A stretch of DNA of 49,666 bases from an uncultured Thermomicrobiales bacterium (GCA_902806405.1 CADCWL010000250.1:1-49666), one strand, 5' to 3'; counted from the stretch's first letter, positions 1 through 8,245 are shown. Program-made: numbers and translations. The notes: generated from the letters alone by a model not told the origin.

Positions 1-294
1 GGCCGCTTCGAGGAGACGTCTTGAGGTGAAGAAGGCGGCGACGCCCAGCAGGACAACGTAGAGCCGATAACCATCCGGAACGATGAACCAGAACGCGAAG
101 ACCACGAACAGGGGTGCGGCCGTGAGGTCGGCCAGTCCGTCGTCCTCCCACGCCCGGTACGCCCGGCGCTCGGCCTCGACGGCCAACCGATCGGTACCGG
201 CTCGCCCGTCTACCCCGCGACCTCCTCCACCGGGGTCCCGACCTCGCCCCAACGGAAGTGCAAAGCGTCCCGCTGAGGCGTTTGGCTTCGGCAT
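1..294 (-). CDS. small membrane protein, cut by window edge (paralog of next gene)
   Basis: This open frame is missing from the ORF track because it runs off the left edge. It starts at an ATG three bases after the stop of the upstream gene, so the two are surely co-transcribed. The visible 98 residues begin with a Gly/Arg-rich stretch, then 'AERRAYRAWEDDGLADL', then a hydrophobic segment (LFVVFAFWFIV) and a second one (YVVLLGVAAFF). The charged block before the first membrane helix matches the start of the neighbouring protein ('ERRTWQAFFQDGLDDVFLG'), so the two look like tandem paralogs of one small membrane-protein family. The C-terminus and function are unknown. Confidence 0.7.
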   Translation of the reverse strand, partial: MPKPNASAGRFALPLGRGRDPGGGGRGVDGRAGTDRLAVEAERRAYRAWEDDGLADLTAAPLFVVFAFWFIVPDGYRLYVVLLGVAAFFTSRRLLEAA

Positions 295-297
295 CGA

Positions 298-914
298 TTA
301 CCCCTGGTACCCCGTGATCGGATTCGTCCGCAGGTAGTGCCGCGGCGCCCACGCGCCGCTCGCGGCCAGCCCGAGACCGATTGCCCCGAACGGCACCGGC
401 AGGTCGCGCAAGGACCCCTCCTCGATCGGCCAAGCCACGGCGGCGGCGATGCCGGGCACGACGGACAGCGCGTAGTAGCGGCCATGGCCCGTCTTCCACG
501 CTCGCCCAAGGAAGACGATGACCCACATCGCGAACGGCACGAGCGGAAAGAGGGACGGTAGCGAGGGATTGCGACTCTGGATCAGGGGGATCAGCCCGGT
601 GACGGCGTAGCTGCCGACGACGAGCATCACGATTCGCCGATCGGTGAAGATGGCGCGCGGCCGCGGGGGACGAACGAAGCCGGTGCGACGGTAGGCCACC
701 CGCCGCTTGACCGCCCGCAACGAGCGATCGAGCACGAAGACGGCTGCCACCGCCGCCGGCCAGCCGACCGGACGCCATCCGCTCGGTACCGCCGCCGCCG
801 CCGCCATGAGAGGAACATGGTGCCGAGGAACACGTCGTCCAGCCCGTCCTGGAAGAAGGCCTGCCACGTTCGCCGCTCGGCAGAGGCCAGCCCTTCGGTG
901 TTGACCGCTGCCAT
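298..914 (-). pseudogene. small membrane protein with a frameshift near position 808
   Basis: The true N-terminus is in the frame starting at 914 (ATG with AGGAGGAGGCG just upstream): 'AERRTWQAFFQDGLDDVFLG'. That frame loses sense after 'TMFLS'. The hydrophobic continuation ('AAVAAVFVLDRSLRAVKRRV', then four membrane segments ending in 'ITGYQG') lies in the frame that ends at 298. Joining the frames at about 805-812 gives roughly 205 residues resembling a family I recall from Chloroflexota: a QDGLxD motif, then membrane helices, then 'VxYRRTGFV'. The total of 617 nt is one base short of a multiple of three, consistent with a single deletion beside a GGC-rich run. It may be a real mutation or a sequencing error. 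The ORF-track start at 867 is a shadow. Confidence 0.65.
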
Positions 915-941
915 CGCCTCCTCCTATCGCGCGCCAACTGG

Positions 942-957
942 TTTGTACTGCAGACTA
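942..957. promoter_or_regulatory. imperfect palindrome at the transcription start of the membrane-protein pair
   Basis: TTTGTACTGCAGACTA contains a CTGCAG core flanked by GT-A and A-AC (GTaCTGCAGaC, one mismatched pair). It sits immediately downstream of the predicted -10 box at 963-968, where a repressor would block initiation. This reading is inferred from position and symmetry only. Confidence 0.35.
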
Positions 958-962
958 GGACG

Positions 963-991
963 ATGATAGATACCGGAACGGGCGACGTCAG
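963..991 (-). promoter_or_regulatory. sigma-70-like promoter for the membrane-protein pair
   Basis: On the minus strand, CTGACG (986-991) is followed by a 17-base spacer and TATCAT (963-968). This places the start of transcription near 956 and a leader of about 40 bases before the ATG at 914. Confidence 0.5.
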
Positions 992-1038
992 GAGGGGTCG
1001 GCTCCACCGCACGGGGAGGGACCGAGCGAGCCTCGCCG

Positions 1039-1803
1039 TCAGTCCAGCAGTAGCCGCGCCCGCCGGAAGCGCCGCATCGCCAGCAGCAGCGGCGCGACCG
1101 GCACGAGGAGGGTCGCGAGGCCGGCCAGGATCACGAGCGGGATCCACCCGCCCGCCTCCACGGCGTCGCCGACGGGGCCGGTGATCGCGGCCGGCAGCAG
1201 CCGGGCGACGACGAACGCGAGGACGGAGAGGAGGATGACCAGGAGGAGCGGGCCGAAGGCGGCGAAGAACATGGCCTGGCTCGCCTGCTTCACCGTCGGC
1301 GCGCGGAGGGAGACGAGGACGCCGACGCCGACCAGGTAGAGGCAGAGGAGCAGGGCGCCGCCGGTCGCCGCCCACCAGCCGCCGCCCGGCAGGATTGCCG
1401 CGCCGTCGAGGACGAGGTTGAGCGCGACCAGGCCGGCGAAGCGGGTCAGCAGGATCAGTCCCCAGCCGACCGCGACGATCGCGCCGACCTTGCCGAAGAG
1501 GATCGCCCGGTCCGAGAGCCGGCTCGCGAGCAGCGTCTCGAGCGTGCGCCGCTCCCGCTCCCCGGCGAAGGCGTCGGCGACCATCGGCAGGACGGCGAAG
1601 ATCACGCCGATGGTGCCGTAGGCGCCGCCCCCTCCGCCCCCGGAGGCGCCCTCCGCCCAGGCGCGGCCGTTGAAGAGGGGCAGGGCGACCCCCAGCACCG
1701 CAACGGTGAAGAAGAGCCCCGCGAAGGTGCCGAGGCGGGAGCTTCCCTGGTTCAGGAGCTCCTTCCACTCCTTGCGCATCACCGTCCAGACGTCGCCGAT
1801 CAC
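1039..1803 (-). CDS. ABC-2 type transporter permease
   Basis: A membrane subunit of an ABC exporter, 254 residues, starting at GTG 1803. The start overlaps the stop of the ATPase gene (GTGA), so the pair is translationally coupled. The protein begins 'DVWTVMRKEWKELL', typical of ABC-2/NatB-like permeases. It then has about six hydrophobic segments (about residues 26-48, 65-80, 105-135, 140-165, 170-200 and 220-245). A cytoplasmic 'GERERRTLETLLASRLSD' loop is the classic ABC-2 coupling-region sequence. A poly-glycine loop follows the first helix. The substrate cannot be read from the sequence. Confidence 0.88.
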   Translation of the reverse strand: MIGDVWTVMRKEWKELLNQGSSRLGTFAGLFFTVAVLGVALPLFNGRAWAEGASGGGGGGAYGTIGVIFAVLPMVADAFAGERERRTLETLLASRLSDRAILFGKVGAIVAVGWGLILLTRFAGLVALNLVLDGAAILPGGGWWAATGGALLLCLYLVGVGVLVSLRAPTVKQASQAMFFAAFGPLLLVILLSVLAFVVARLLPAAITGPVGDAVEAGGWIPLVILAGLATLLVPVAPLLLAMRRFRRARLLLD

Positions 1804-2732
1804 CGCGTCTCCTTCATCAGGCCGAGGAAGGCCTCCTCCAGCGTGGCCGCCCCCCGCCGCACCTCTTCCACGGCGGCGCCCCCGCCGACCAGCAGGGCCA
1901 CGATCGCCGCCACGTCGGCCCCGGCGCGCAGGTCGAGCAGGAGCCGCCCGTCGCGGAGCTCGGCGGTGGCGACCTCCGGCCGGTCCCGCACCCGCGCCAG
2001 CATCGCGGCGTCGAGGCCGCGGGCGACGATCTCGGCCCGCGGCCCGCCGGCCCGTGCCCGCAGCTCGTCCGGGTGACCCAGCGCCAGGAGCCGCCCCCGC
2101 CGGATCACTCCGACCAGGCCGCAGAGCTGCTCCGCTTCGGCAAGGTTGTGGGTTGTCAGGAAGACGGTCCGGCCCTCCCGCCCGGCGAGCGCGGCGATGT
2201 CGTGGCGCAGGCTAGCGGAGGCGACCGGGTCGAGACCGGCGGTCGGCTCGTCCAGAAAGATCAGCTCCGGGCGGTGGAGGAGCACGCGGGCGATCGCCAG
2301 CTTCTGGCGCTGGCCCCGGCTCCAGGCGCCGACCCGCTCCCGCCGCCGCTCCCACAGCCCGAGGTGCCGCAGCAGCTCCTGGCCTCGCTCCAGCCGCTCC
2401 CGCTCCGAGAGACGCCAGGCCCGCCCGAAGAAGTCGAGGTTCTCCTCCGCCGTGAGCCGCTCGTACAGCCCGGGATGCTCCAGCAGCGCGCCGGAGCGGC
2501 GCCGGATCTCGTCGGCGCCCAACCGCGAGTCGTGGCCGAAGACGGTCGCGCGGCCGCGACTCGGCTCCAGCAGGCCGAGCAGGAGGCGGATCGTCGTCGT
2601 CTTGCCGGAGCCGTTCGGGCCGAGGAAGCCGAAGACGGTCCCCGCCGGCACCGCGAAGGAGAGGCCGTCGACGGCGCGGAAGCCGCCGAAGTCGCGGCCG
2701 AGGTCGTCGACCTCGATGGTTGGCGTGGTCAC
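1800..2732 (-). CDS. ABC transporter ATP-binding protein
   Basis: The nucleotide-binding subunit that powers the adjacent permease. I place the start at GTG 2732 ('VTTPTIEVDDLGRDFG'), giving 310 residues. The extra N-terminal stretch in the ORF track (from 2843) has no family likeness. Visible motifs are the Walker A 'GPNGSGKTTT', the Q-loop region, the signature 'WSRGQRQKLAIARVLL', the Walker B with D-loop 'LIFLDEPTAGLDP' and the H-loop 'FLTTHNLAEAE'. The C-terminal 80 residues form the small domain common in ABC-2/DrrA/CcmA-like ATPases. The exact start is uncertain because the ribosome binding site is weak. Confidence 0.88.
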   Translation of the reverse strand: MTTPTIEVDDLGRDFGGFRAVDGLSFAVPAGTVFGFLGPNGSGKTTTIRLLLGLLEPSRGRATVFGHDSRLGADEIRRRSGALLEHPGLYERLTAEENLDFFGRAWRLSERERLERGQELLRHLGLWERRRERVGAWSRGQRQKLAIARVLLHRPELIFLDEPTAGLDPVASASLRHDIAALAGREGRTVFLTTHNLAEAEQLCGLVGVIRRGRLLALGHPDELRARAGGPRAEIVARGLDAAMLARVRDRPEVATAELRDGRLLLDLRAGADVAAIVALLVGGGAAVEEVRRGAATLEEAFLGLMKETR

Positions 2733-3106
2733 CCGCTCGCTGCCCCCGCATCCGACGGCGTTTGCCGCCCGGTATGGCGCAACGGCGGTGCCATCCGGTC
2801 TCGGCGCCGCCTCGTTCCGCCCGTAGCCGGGACAGGGTGGCATCGCCGCTCCTGGTCAGGCGCCCCGACGGATGGGTCGTCCGGGGGTGCCTCCCCGGGC
2901 AGACCCGACGAAGCCCTTTCGGGGGCTGAGCACAAGCAGACGTTGGCTGGGAGTTGGCGGATACCGAGAGAGGTTCGCGAGCGAGCGTTCCCTTTGCAGT
3001 GGTCCGGACAGAGGGACCGGTCGGCCCTGCTCGCGGCCGCGCGTCCGGTGAGGCACCCGGCGCCCAGGAGACCGGTCCCCCGCGCCCAGAACCGCGCTGG
3101 GTCCCG
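2733..3106. other. intergenic region upstream of the ABC operon
   Basis: About 375 bases with no frame I can support. The only structure seen is a short hairpin at 2912-2927 (AGCCC, loop, GGGCT), which could end transcription of the lipoprotein gene. The ORFs drawn through here on both strands are composition shadows. Confidence 0.5.
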
Positions 3107-3742
3107 TCAGGAAGCGGGCGTTCCCGCCGCCACCGGCTCGAGCGGGACGTAGAGCGATCCGTCCGTCGCTTCGAGGGCGAGTTGCTGGGCGTCTGCGGGG
3201 AGGTCGAAGACGAGGACATCCGGGTAGGCGATGCCTGGCTGGCGGGGCGCGAAGGAGGGGTCGTAGCGGAGGTCGAGGAGGTAGGCGGCGCCGGCGGCGC
3301 GTGAGGCGAGATCGAAAACGCGCCCTTCGCCGTCGACGGCCCGGATGCGGTCCGGGGCGAAGCTTGCCGGCTCGCCCGTCAGGTTGGTGACCGCGATCGG
3401 GACCACCAGGAAAACCCCCTCCGCCGCCACCGGGGTCAGGCCGTCGCGGCGACCGACCTCCGGTCGCCGCTCGACCGGCCCGACCACCTCGATCCGCCAC
3501 CGTTCGCTCAGGAGCGGCGGCGGCGGCGTCGCGGGCGGCGGGGTAAGCGCCATGATCGTGGCTTGCCGTCCGTCGGCCAGGTCCCGCAGGTCGGCGACCT
3601 CCGTCTCGTAGGCGGCGATGGTCGCCCGCGGGCGCTCCGGATCGGGGCCAATCCCGGACTGGCAGCCGGCGAGCGCGAGGGCGCCGGCGGCGGCGATCAG
3701 CGCCGTGCCCCGTCGCCGCCCAGGGCCCGTTCCCGCCGCCAT
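3107..3742 (-). CDS. lipoprotein with DUF4352-like immunoglobulin-type domain
   Basis: A predicted exported lipoprotein of 211 residues. The start is the ATG at 3742, which shares one base with the stop of the gamma-glutamyltransferase gene (TGATG), so the two are coupled. The ORF track extends this frame to 4624, which is a shadow. Residues 11-27 form a signal peptide ending in a lipobox (ALALAGC). A charged helical linker and a proline run (PPPATPPPPLL) follow. A beta-rich domain then contains 'FLVVPIAVTNLTGEPASF' and 'VLVFDLPADAQQLAL', the pattern of DUF4352-type domains in surface lipoproteins. The function is unknown. Confidence 0.72.
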   Translation of the reverse strand: MAAGTGPGRRRGTALIAAAGALALAGCQSGIGPDPERPRATIAAYETEVADLRDLADGRQATIMALTPPPATPPPPLLSERWRIEVVGPVERRPEVGRRDGLTPVAAEGVFLVVPIAVTNLTGEPASFAPDRIRAVDGEGRVFDLASRAAGAAYLLDLRYDPSFAPRQPGIAYPDVLVFDLPADAQQLALEATDGSLYVPLEPVAAGTPAS

Positions 3743-5325
3743 CAGTACCCCAGCGCCAGGCCGTCGGCGCGGGGGTCGGCCCCGCCCAGGAGCAGACCCC
3801 GCGACTCGTCGCGGAGGATCATCTGGGCGTGGCCGAACGAGACGTCCCAGTCGGCGGCGCGGGCGACGGCGTGTCCGCGGGCAGCGAGGCGCGCGAAGGT
3901 CTCCTCCGGGAAGCGCCCTTCCAGCGCGACGGCGCGGGGGTCGGCCCCGCCCGCGCCGGCGACCCAGCGCGGCGCCTCGATCGCCTGCTGCGGGTCCATC
4001 CCGTGGTCGACGAGGTCCGTGACCAACTGGAGGTGAACCTGGGCCTGGGCGTCGCCCCCCTGGGTGCCGATCGGTCCCAGAAGGCGGCCGTCGCGCAGCA
4101 GCATCGCCGGCATCAGGGTGTGGCGCGGCCGTTTGCCCCCCTCGAGCCGGTTCGGGTGGTCGTCGTCGAGGCCGAAGGAGGCGCCGCGGTTCTGGAGGAC
4201 GATCCCGGTCCCCTCGGCCAGAATGCCGGCACCGAACGCCATGTAGAGGCTCTGGATCAGCGAGGCGGCGTTGCCGTCCCGGTCGACGGCGCAGAGATAG
4301 ACGGTGTCGCCGGCGGCGGCAGGGGCCGCGGGCCCCGCATGCGCCGGGTCGTAGGACCGCCAGAGATCGCGGGCGTACGACTTGGCGACGAGCCGGTTGG
4401 CGTCGACGGCGACCAGAGCGGGGTCCCCGATCGTCGCGTCCCGCACGCCGAACGCAAGCTTCTTCGCCTCGATCAGCGGGTGGAGGTGGTCGGCCGTTCC
4501 CCAGGGAGCAGGCACCGCCAGCTCCGCCAAGTTGAGCGCCAGGAGCGCCGTCAAGCCCTGCGAGTTCGGCGGCAGCTCGGCGACGGTCGTGCCCCGATAA
4601 TCGGTCGTCAACGGCTCGACCCACTCACCCTGGTGGCGATCGAGGTCGTCGGTGGTGAACGTGCCGCCGAGCCGCTGCGAGGTGGCGACGATGGCCTCGG
4701 CGATCGAGCCCCGGTAGAAGGCGTCCCGACCGTCGCGGGCAATCACCGAAAGGGAGGCGGCGAGCTCCGGCAGGCGGAGGCGGTCGCCGGGGAGCGGTGC
4801 GCCGCCCCCTGGCAGGTAGCGGGCGCCGAGGGCCGGGTCGGCCCGGAGGAGCGGTTCGACGGCCGCGAGCCGGGCGGCGAGGCGGGCGGAGACGGGGAAG
4901 CCGTCTCCGGCGTACCCGATCGCGGGCTCCAGGAGTTGCGCCAGACCGAGCCGGCCGAAGCGGGCGACCGCCTGCGCCCAGGCGTCGATCGTGCCCGGGA
5001 CGGTGACGGCGTGGATACCGCGGGGCGGCATCGTCGTGTGCCCGGCGCCGAGGAGGGCGGCCCGATCCGCCGCCGCCGGCGCTCGCCCCGACCCGTTGAA
5101 GCCGTGCAGCGCACCGGTCGCGGCCTCGCGGTAGAGGAGGAAGCAGTCGCCGCCGATCGCCGTCTGGTCCGGGTAGACGACGGTCAGGACCGCGTTGGCG
5201 GCGACGACGGCGTCCATCGCCGTCCCGCCGTCGCGCAGCGCCGCCAGGCCGGCGCCGGTCGCCAGTTCGTGCGGGGTGGCGACCATCGCGCCCGTCGCCA
5301 GCGCCGTCGGCCGTCGCGTCTCCAT
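3742..5325 (-). CDS. ggt: gamma-glutamyltransferase family protein
   Basis: An N-terminal nucleophile hydrolase that cleaves gamma-glutamyl bonds (glutathione-type substrates) or acts as a related acylase. I chose ATG 5325 ('METRRPTALATGAMVATPH'), preceded by GGAGGGGGAGCGGC, over the upstream ATG 5352, which has no binding site. The protein is 527 residues, normal for the family. Visible features are the N-terminal 'GTAMDAVVAANAVLTVVYPD', the substrate loop 'GFNGSGRAP', the autocleavage Thr in 'GDTVYLCAVDRDGNAAS' (about residue 353) and the C-terminal 'GTQGGDAQAQVHLQ'. No clear signal peptide is seen, so it may be cytoplasmic like many bacterial YwrD-type homologs. Confidence 0.9.
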   Translation of the reverse strand: METRRPTALATGAMVATPHELATGAGLAALRDGGTAMDAVVAANAVLTVVYPDQTAIGGDCFLLYREAATGALHGFNGSGRAPAAADRAALLGAGHTTMPPRGIHAVTVPGTIDAWAQAVARFGRLGLAQLLEPAIGYAGDGFPVSARLAARLAAVEPLLRADPALGARYLPGGGAPLPGDRLRLPELAASLSVIARDGRDAFYRGSIAEAIVATSQRLGGTFTTDDLDRHQGEWVEPLTTDYRGTTVAELPPNSQGLTALLALNLAELAVPAPWGTADHLHPLIEAKKLAFGVRDATIGDPALVAVDANRLVAKSYARDLWRSYDPAHAGPAAPAAAGDTVYLCAVDRDGNAASLIQSLYMAFGAGILAEGTGIVLQNRGASFGLDDDHPNRLEGGKRPRHTLMPAMLLRDGRLLGPIGTQGGDAQAQVHLQLVTDLVDHGMDPQQAIEAPRWVAGAGGADPRAVALEGRFPEETFARLAARGHAVARAADWDVSFGHAQMILRDESRGLLLGGADPRADGLALGY

Positions 5326-5536
5326 GCCGCTCCCCCTCCGCTTCTCCGGCATGGTAGCAGGCGCTCGCCCCCCGGGCGGCGCACCCTCCCCGCGCGGATC
5401 TCCCGATTCTGTCGCTGCCGGGAACGGCGATGACTGCCGGCGCGCTCCGAGACGTCCGTTCCCACCCGCGTTCGTCTCCCGGGACGGGCCTCGCCGGTTC
5501 GTGCCGAGGTGGTGCGGCGGGATAGGGGAAGGCGGG

Positions 5537-6496
5537 CTAGGGGGTCTGGGTGGGGACCCACTCCCCGGTTGTCCCCTCGGCCGGCGGCACGGCTCCCGGG
5601 TCGGTGACGACGGGGACCGGGTCCTGCGGCACGGGCACCTGACCCGGGTAGGCGGTGGGCACTCCGTACTCGCCGGAGATCGGCTGCTGGCCGGGTTGGG
5701 CCGGCACCTGACCGCCTTGAATCGGCTGTCCGCCCGCGCCCGGCGTCTGCCGACCGGTAGGGCCCGGCACCGGCTGGTTCGGTCCGCCGCGGTCGGCCTG
5801 CGGGTTCTGGGGGAGGTCTGCCAGCAGGGTGCCGCCCGTGCCGGGCGGGTCGATCCGGAAGAGGAGGGAGCCGATCCGGCGCTCGCCGACGAAGACGTAG
5901 ACGCCGTATTCGCCGGCCGGCAGCGCGCCGTTCAGCGTCAGCGGCAGCCCGACCCAGCTCGCCTCGGCGTCGGACTCGATCTCGACGTTGGAGGTGCCGA
6001 CCGTGCCGCCGAACGCGTCGACGAAGCGGGCGGCGACGACCTGGCCCTCGGCCACGCCCTGCAGGAAGGCCGCGACGTAGGCCGTGCCGGCGTCGGCGGG
6101 CACGCTCGCGTAGGCGCCCAGGGGCGCACCGTCGCCGCCGAGGCCGAGGGTCATCGCGATACTGCCGAGCGTCGGCGGGGGCGGCGGCGTGGGCTTCGGC
6201 GTCGGCGTCTTCGGGAAGAACCGCTCCGCCGTCCGGGTCGCCTGCTCCCGGGGCAGGTTCGGGCTGGCGGCGGCGTCCCGCTGCTGGCCCCGCCGCGCCT
6301 CCTGGGCGGACCCCCCGGCGCAGGCCGCGAGGGTCGCCAGGACGGCGAGGCAGGCGAAGGCGTAGGACGCCAGCGCCAGCGACTTTCGCGACTCGAAACG
6401 CCGCGCGGGCAACCGAGGCTTCGCTCCCGGCGCGGCGACGGTCTCCGGCGGTGCGTCAGCCGCTGGGGCGGGGCGGCCGGTACGGGCCGAACGCAT
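5537..6496 (-). CDS. proline-rich secreted lipoprotein, unknown function
   Basis: The frame is 319 residues from ATG 6496, which overlaps the end of the recombinase gene by 41 bases. A TTG at 6412 ('LPARRFESRKSLALASYAF') is an equally plausible start, placed right before the signal peptide. A hydrophobic stretch ends in a lipobox (LATLAAC, about residue 59). Then come a threonine/proline linker (TPTPKPTPPPPP), a beta-rich domain of about 120 residues ('AAGEYGVYVFVGERRIGSLLF'-like) and a long Pro/Gln/Gly tail. The central domain looks like an extracellular beta-sandwich. I do not recognise a named family. Confidence 0.65.
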   Translation of the reverse strand: MRSARTGRPAPAADAPPETVAAPGAKPRLPARRFESRKSLALASYAFACLAVLATLAACAGGSAQEARRGQQRDAAASPNLPREQATRTAERFFPKTPTPKPTPPPPPTLGSIAMTLGLGGDGAPLGAYASVPADAGTAYVAAFLQGVAEGQVVAARFVDAFGGTVGTSNVEIESDAEASWVGLPLTLNGALPAGEYGVYVFVGERRIGSLLFRIDPPGTGGTLLADLPQNPQADRGGPNQPVPGPTGRQTPGAGGQPIQGGQVPAQPGQQPISGEYGVPTAYPGQVPVPQDPVPVVTDPGAVPPAEGTTGEWVPTQTP

Positions 6497-7547
6497 CCTG
6501 GTACTCCTCGGCGACCTCGACGGCCGTCTTGTGGACGTAAATGCGGGTCGTCGCCGGCGAGGCGTGGCCGAGGATCGTCTGAACCGTCGACTCTCGCACG
6601 CGGCGCCGGACCAGCTCCGTCGCCAGCCCGTGGCGGAAGGAGTGGGGCGTCACCTCGCTCTCGATCCCGGCCCGGGCGCAGAGCTCGGCGACGATGTGCT
6701 CCACGGTCCGGGGGCTGATCGCCCCACCCGGTACGCCGAGTTTATCCCGTCCGCTGAAGGCGGGGAACGATCCGGCCCCCCGCACCGCGTCCTGCCGCGC
6801 CGCCCAATAGGCGGTCAGCGTCTCCCCGGTCTCGTGGTCGAAGTGGACCGTCCGGCTCTTGCCCCCCTTGGCGCGGTAGATGCCCGCCGTTCCCTGGGCG
6901 ACGTCGACGTCGCGCCGCCGCAGCGCGCAGAGCTCGGAGACGCGAACGCCGGAGCGGAAGAGGAAGCGGATCATCGCCCGGACCTTGAGACGCCGCAGCT
7001 CGAGCTGCGGTTTCGCCTCCCGGGGCAGATCGTTGACGAAGGCGACCAACCGCTCCAGGTCCCCCAACTTGACGTCGGGCGGTGGCGGCGTGAAGCGGGG
7101 CATCATCGCCGCGATGCGGACGCGCAGCCGCTCCGTCGCCAGGTCGGCATGGAGGTCGTAGGCGGCGAGATAGGAGCAGAACTTGCGCACGGCGGAGAGG
7201 TTGTTCTGCGCCGTGCGCATCCGGGAGACCTCCTCCGGCGTGCGGATATCGGCCGGGACGAGGAGGGTGGCGAAGGCGGTGATGTGGTCGGCCTGGATCG
7301 CCGTCACCGGCGCCTTCGCAGGGTCGAGCCCCTCGTGCCGCTCCAGATGGCGGACGAACTTGGCGACGCCGTGGCGGTAGGTCTTTTTGGAGCGGGGCGC
7401 CAAACGCAGGTCGCCGAAGAACATCTCGACGGCGGCGGCGATCGAGAGCACCGCCGCGGCGTCGCCTCCGGCGGCGGTCCTCGTCGCCGCGTCATCGCCC
7501 GCCCCGTCGGGCATCGCGGCCGGTGTCCGCTCGTCCGTGGTCGGCAT
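6456..7547 (-). CDS. tyrosine recombinase/integrase (XerC/XerD type)
   Basis: A DNA strand-exchange enzyme of 363 residues, starting at ATG 7547 with GGAGGGCAACGG upstream. The ORF-track extension to 8009 is a shadow. An N-terminal SAM-like core-binding domain ('FFGDLRLAPRSKKTYRHGVAKFVRHLE') is followed by the catalytic domain. Its residues are all present: Arg in 'SGVRVSELCALRRRDVD', Lys in 'AKGGKSRTVHF', 'HSFRHGLATELVRR', and 'LGHASPATTRIYVH' with the final His and nucleophile Tyr. The length is a little above XerC/D (about 300) because of an Ala-rich N-terminal leader. No mobile element surrounds it, so it could be a chromosome-dimer resolvase or a domesticated integrase. Confidence 0.9.
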   Translation of the reverse strand: MPTTDERTPAAMPDGAGDDAATRTAAGGDAAAVLSIAAAVEMFFGDLRLAPRSKKTYRHGVAKFVRHLERHEGLDPAKAPVTAIQADHITAFATLLVPADIRTPEEVSRMRTAQNNLSAVRKFCSYLAAYDLHADLATERLRVRIAAMMPRFTPPPPDVKLGDLERLVAFVNDLPREAKPQLELRRLKVRAMIRFLFRSGVRVSELCALRRRDVDVAQGTAGIYRAKGGKSRTVHFDHETGETLTAYWAARQDAVRGAGSFPAFSGRDKLGVPGGAISPRTVEHIVAELCARAGIESEVTPHSFRHGLATELVRRRVRESTVQTILGHASPATTRIYVHKTAVEVAEEYQDAFGPYRPPRPSG

Positions 7548-7617
7548 CCGTTGCCCTCCATCCGCGTGGCGCCCGTCCGGCCGGCGCCGCGGCCGCGCGG
7601 TCGGCGAACGCGGTGGC

Positions 7618-7629
7618 GTGTACGTACAC
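7618..7629. promoter_or_regulatory. perfect palindrome GTGTACGTACAC at the recombinase promoter
   Basis: This 12-base perfect inverted repeat lies five bases downstream of the predicted -10 box (7634-7639) of the recombinase gene. It would cover the transcription start, the usual place for a repressor site. The regulator is unknown. Confidence 0.45.
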
Positions 7630-7633
7630 CGTG

Positions 7634-7639
7634 AGCATA
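7634..7639 (-). promoter_or_regulatory. predicted -10 box of the recombinase gene
   Basis: On the minus strand TATGCT is preceded by TGTGC. No good -35 box is present at 17 bases. The predicted start near 7627 gives a leader of about 80 bases before ATG 7547. Confidence 0.4.
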
Positions 7640-7810
7640 GCACAGGGTGGACGCCGCTCCGGAACGCGGCGCCGGGAACCGGGGGAGGAGGAGACCGACC
7701 GGGGGTGCGGTGTGGGGCCGGATGGGCAGCGCGCGGCGACGGGGCGACGAGCGGCGGCGGCTCGGCGTGTCGACCTGAGGGGGGCGCGGTGTGCTCCCGG
7801 CCGGGGCGGG

Positions 7811-8245
7811 TTAGGCCGACTGCGACCCGGTCTGGGCGTAGCGGCGGAGAAGCCCGACCGTGTCGCGGTGAAAATCGCCGTTGGAGACGATGCGCGTCAC
7901 GCCGGCGGCCTTCGCCGCACGCCGCCCCTCGACGTCGACGTGCGGCCCGAAGGCGAGGATCGGCGTCGGGACCGCCGCATCGGCGGAGAGCGCGGCGACC
8001 GCGTCCCACTCGACCGTCCCGTTCATGTCGATCACGGCGAGCGCCGCCGGTGGGTCGCTGCTCCGCACCAGCGAAATGAAGGCTTCGGTGTCGCGGGCGA
8101 AGGCGGCCGCGAGGCCGATCGAGCCGAGCGCGTTGCGGATTCGCATTCCGAACATGAGGTCACGGTTCAGCACGATGACCAGGCCGGGCTCGGACGGGGC
8201 AAGCGGGGCGTCACCGCCGCTCGCCGACAGATCTGCACCGGTCAT
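7811..8245 (-). CDS. receiver-only response-regulator-like protein
   Basis: A 144-residue protein starting at ATG 8245 after GAGGGGGAGGGCG. The ORF-track extension to 8395 is a shadow. After about 20 disordered residues it reads as a single CheY-like receiver fold: 'GLVIVLNRDLMFGMRIRNAL', a putative phospho-acceptor Asp in 'AALAVIDMNG', a Thr-like position in 'TPILAFGPHVDVE', and 'GVTRIVSNGDFHRD' near the end. The acidic pair normally found at the end of strand beta-1 is missing (Asn-Arg-Asp) and the conserved Lys is not obvious, so it may be a pseudo-receiver. No output domain or histidine kinase is adjacent. Confidence 0.7.
   Translation of the reverse strand: MTGADLSASGGDAPLAPSEPGLVIVLNRDLMFGMRIRNALGSIGLAAAFARDTEAFISLVRSSDPPAALAVIDMNGTVEWDAVAALSADAAVPTPILAFGPHVDVEGRRAAKAAGVTRIVSNGDFHRDTVGLLRRYAQTGSQSA

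Noticed and set aside
298-867. ATG 867 as the real start of the first membrane gene
   Set aside because: The residues it adds ('MAGLLPGRAGRRVPRHHVPL') are not family-like, while the other frame from 914 carries the conserved QDGLDD start and a strong ribosome binding site.
3829-5433. 534-residue plus-strand ORF opposite gamma-glutamyltransferase
   Set aside because: It has a composition-driven Arg/Gly/Val/Asp string with no recognisable fold and lies opposite a confident enzyme gene.
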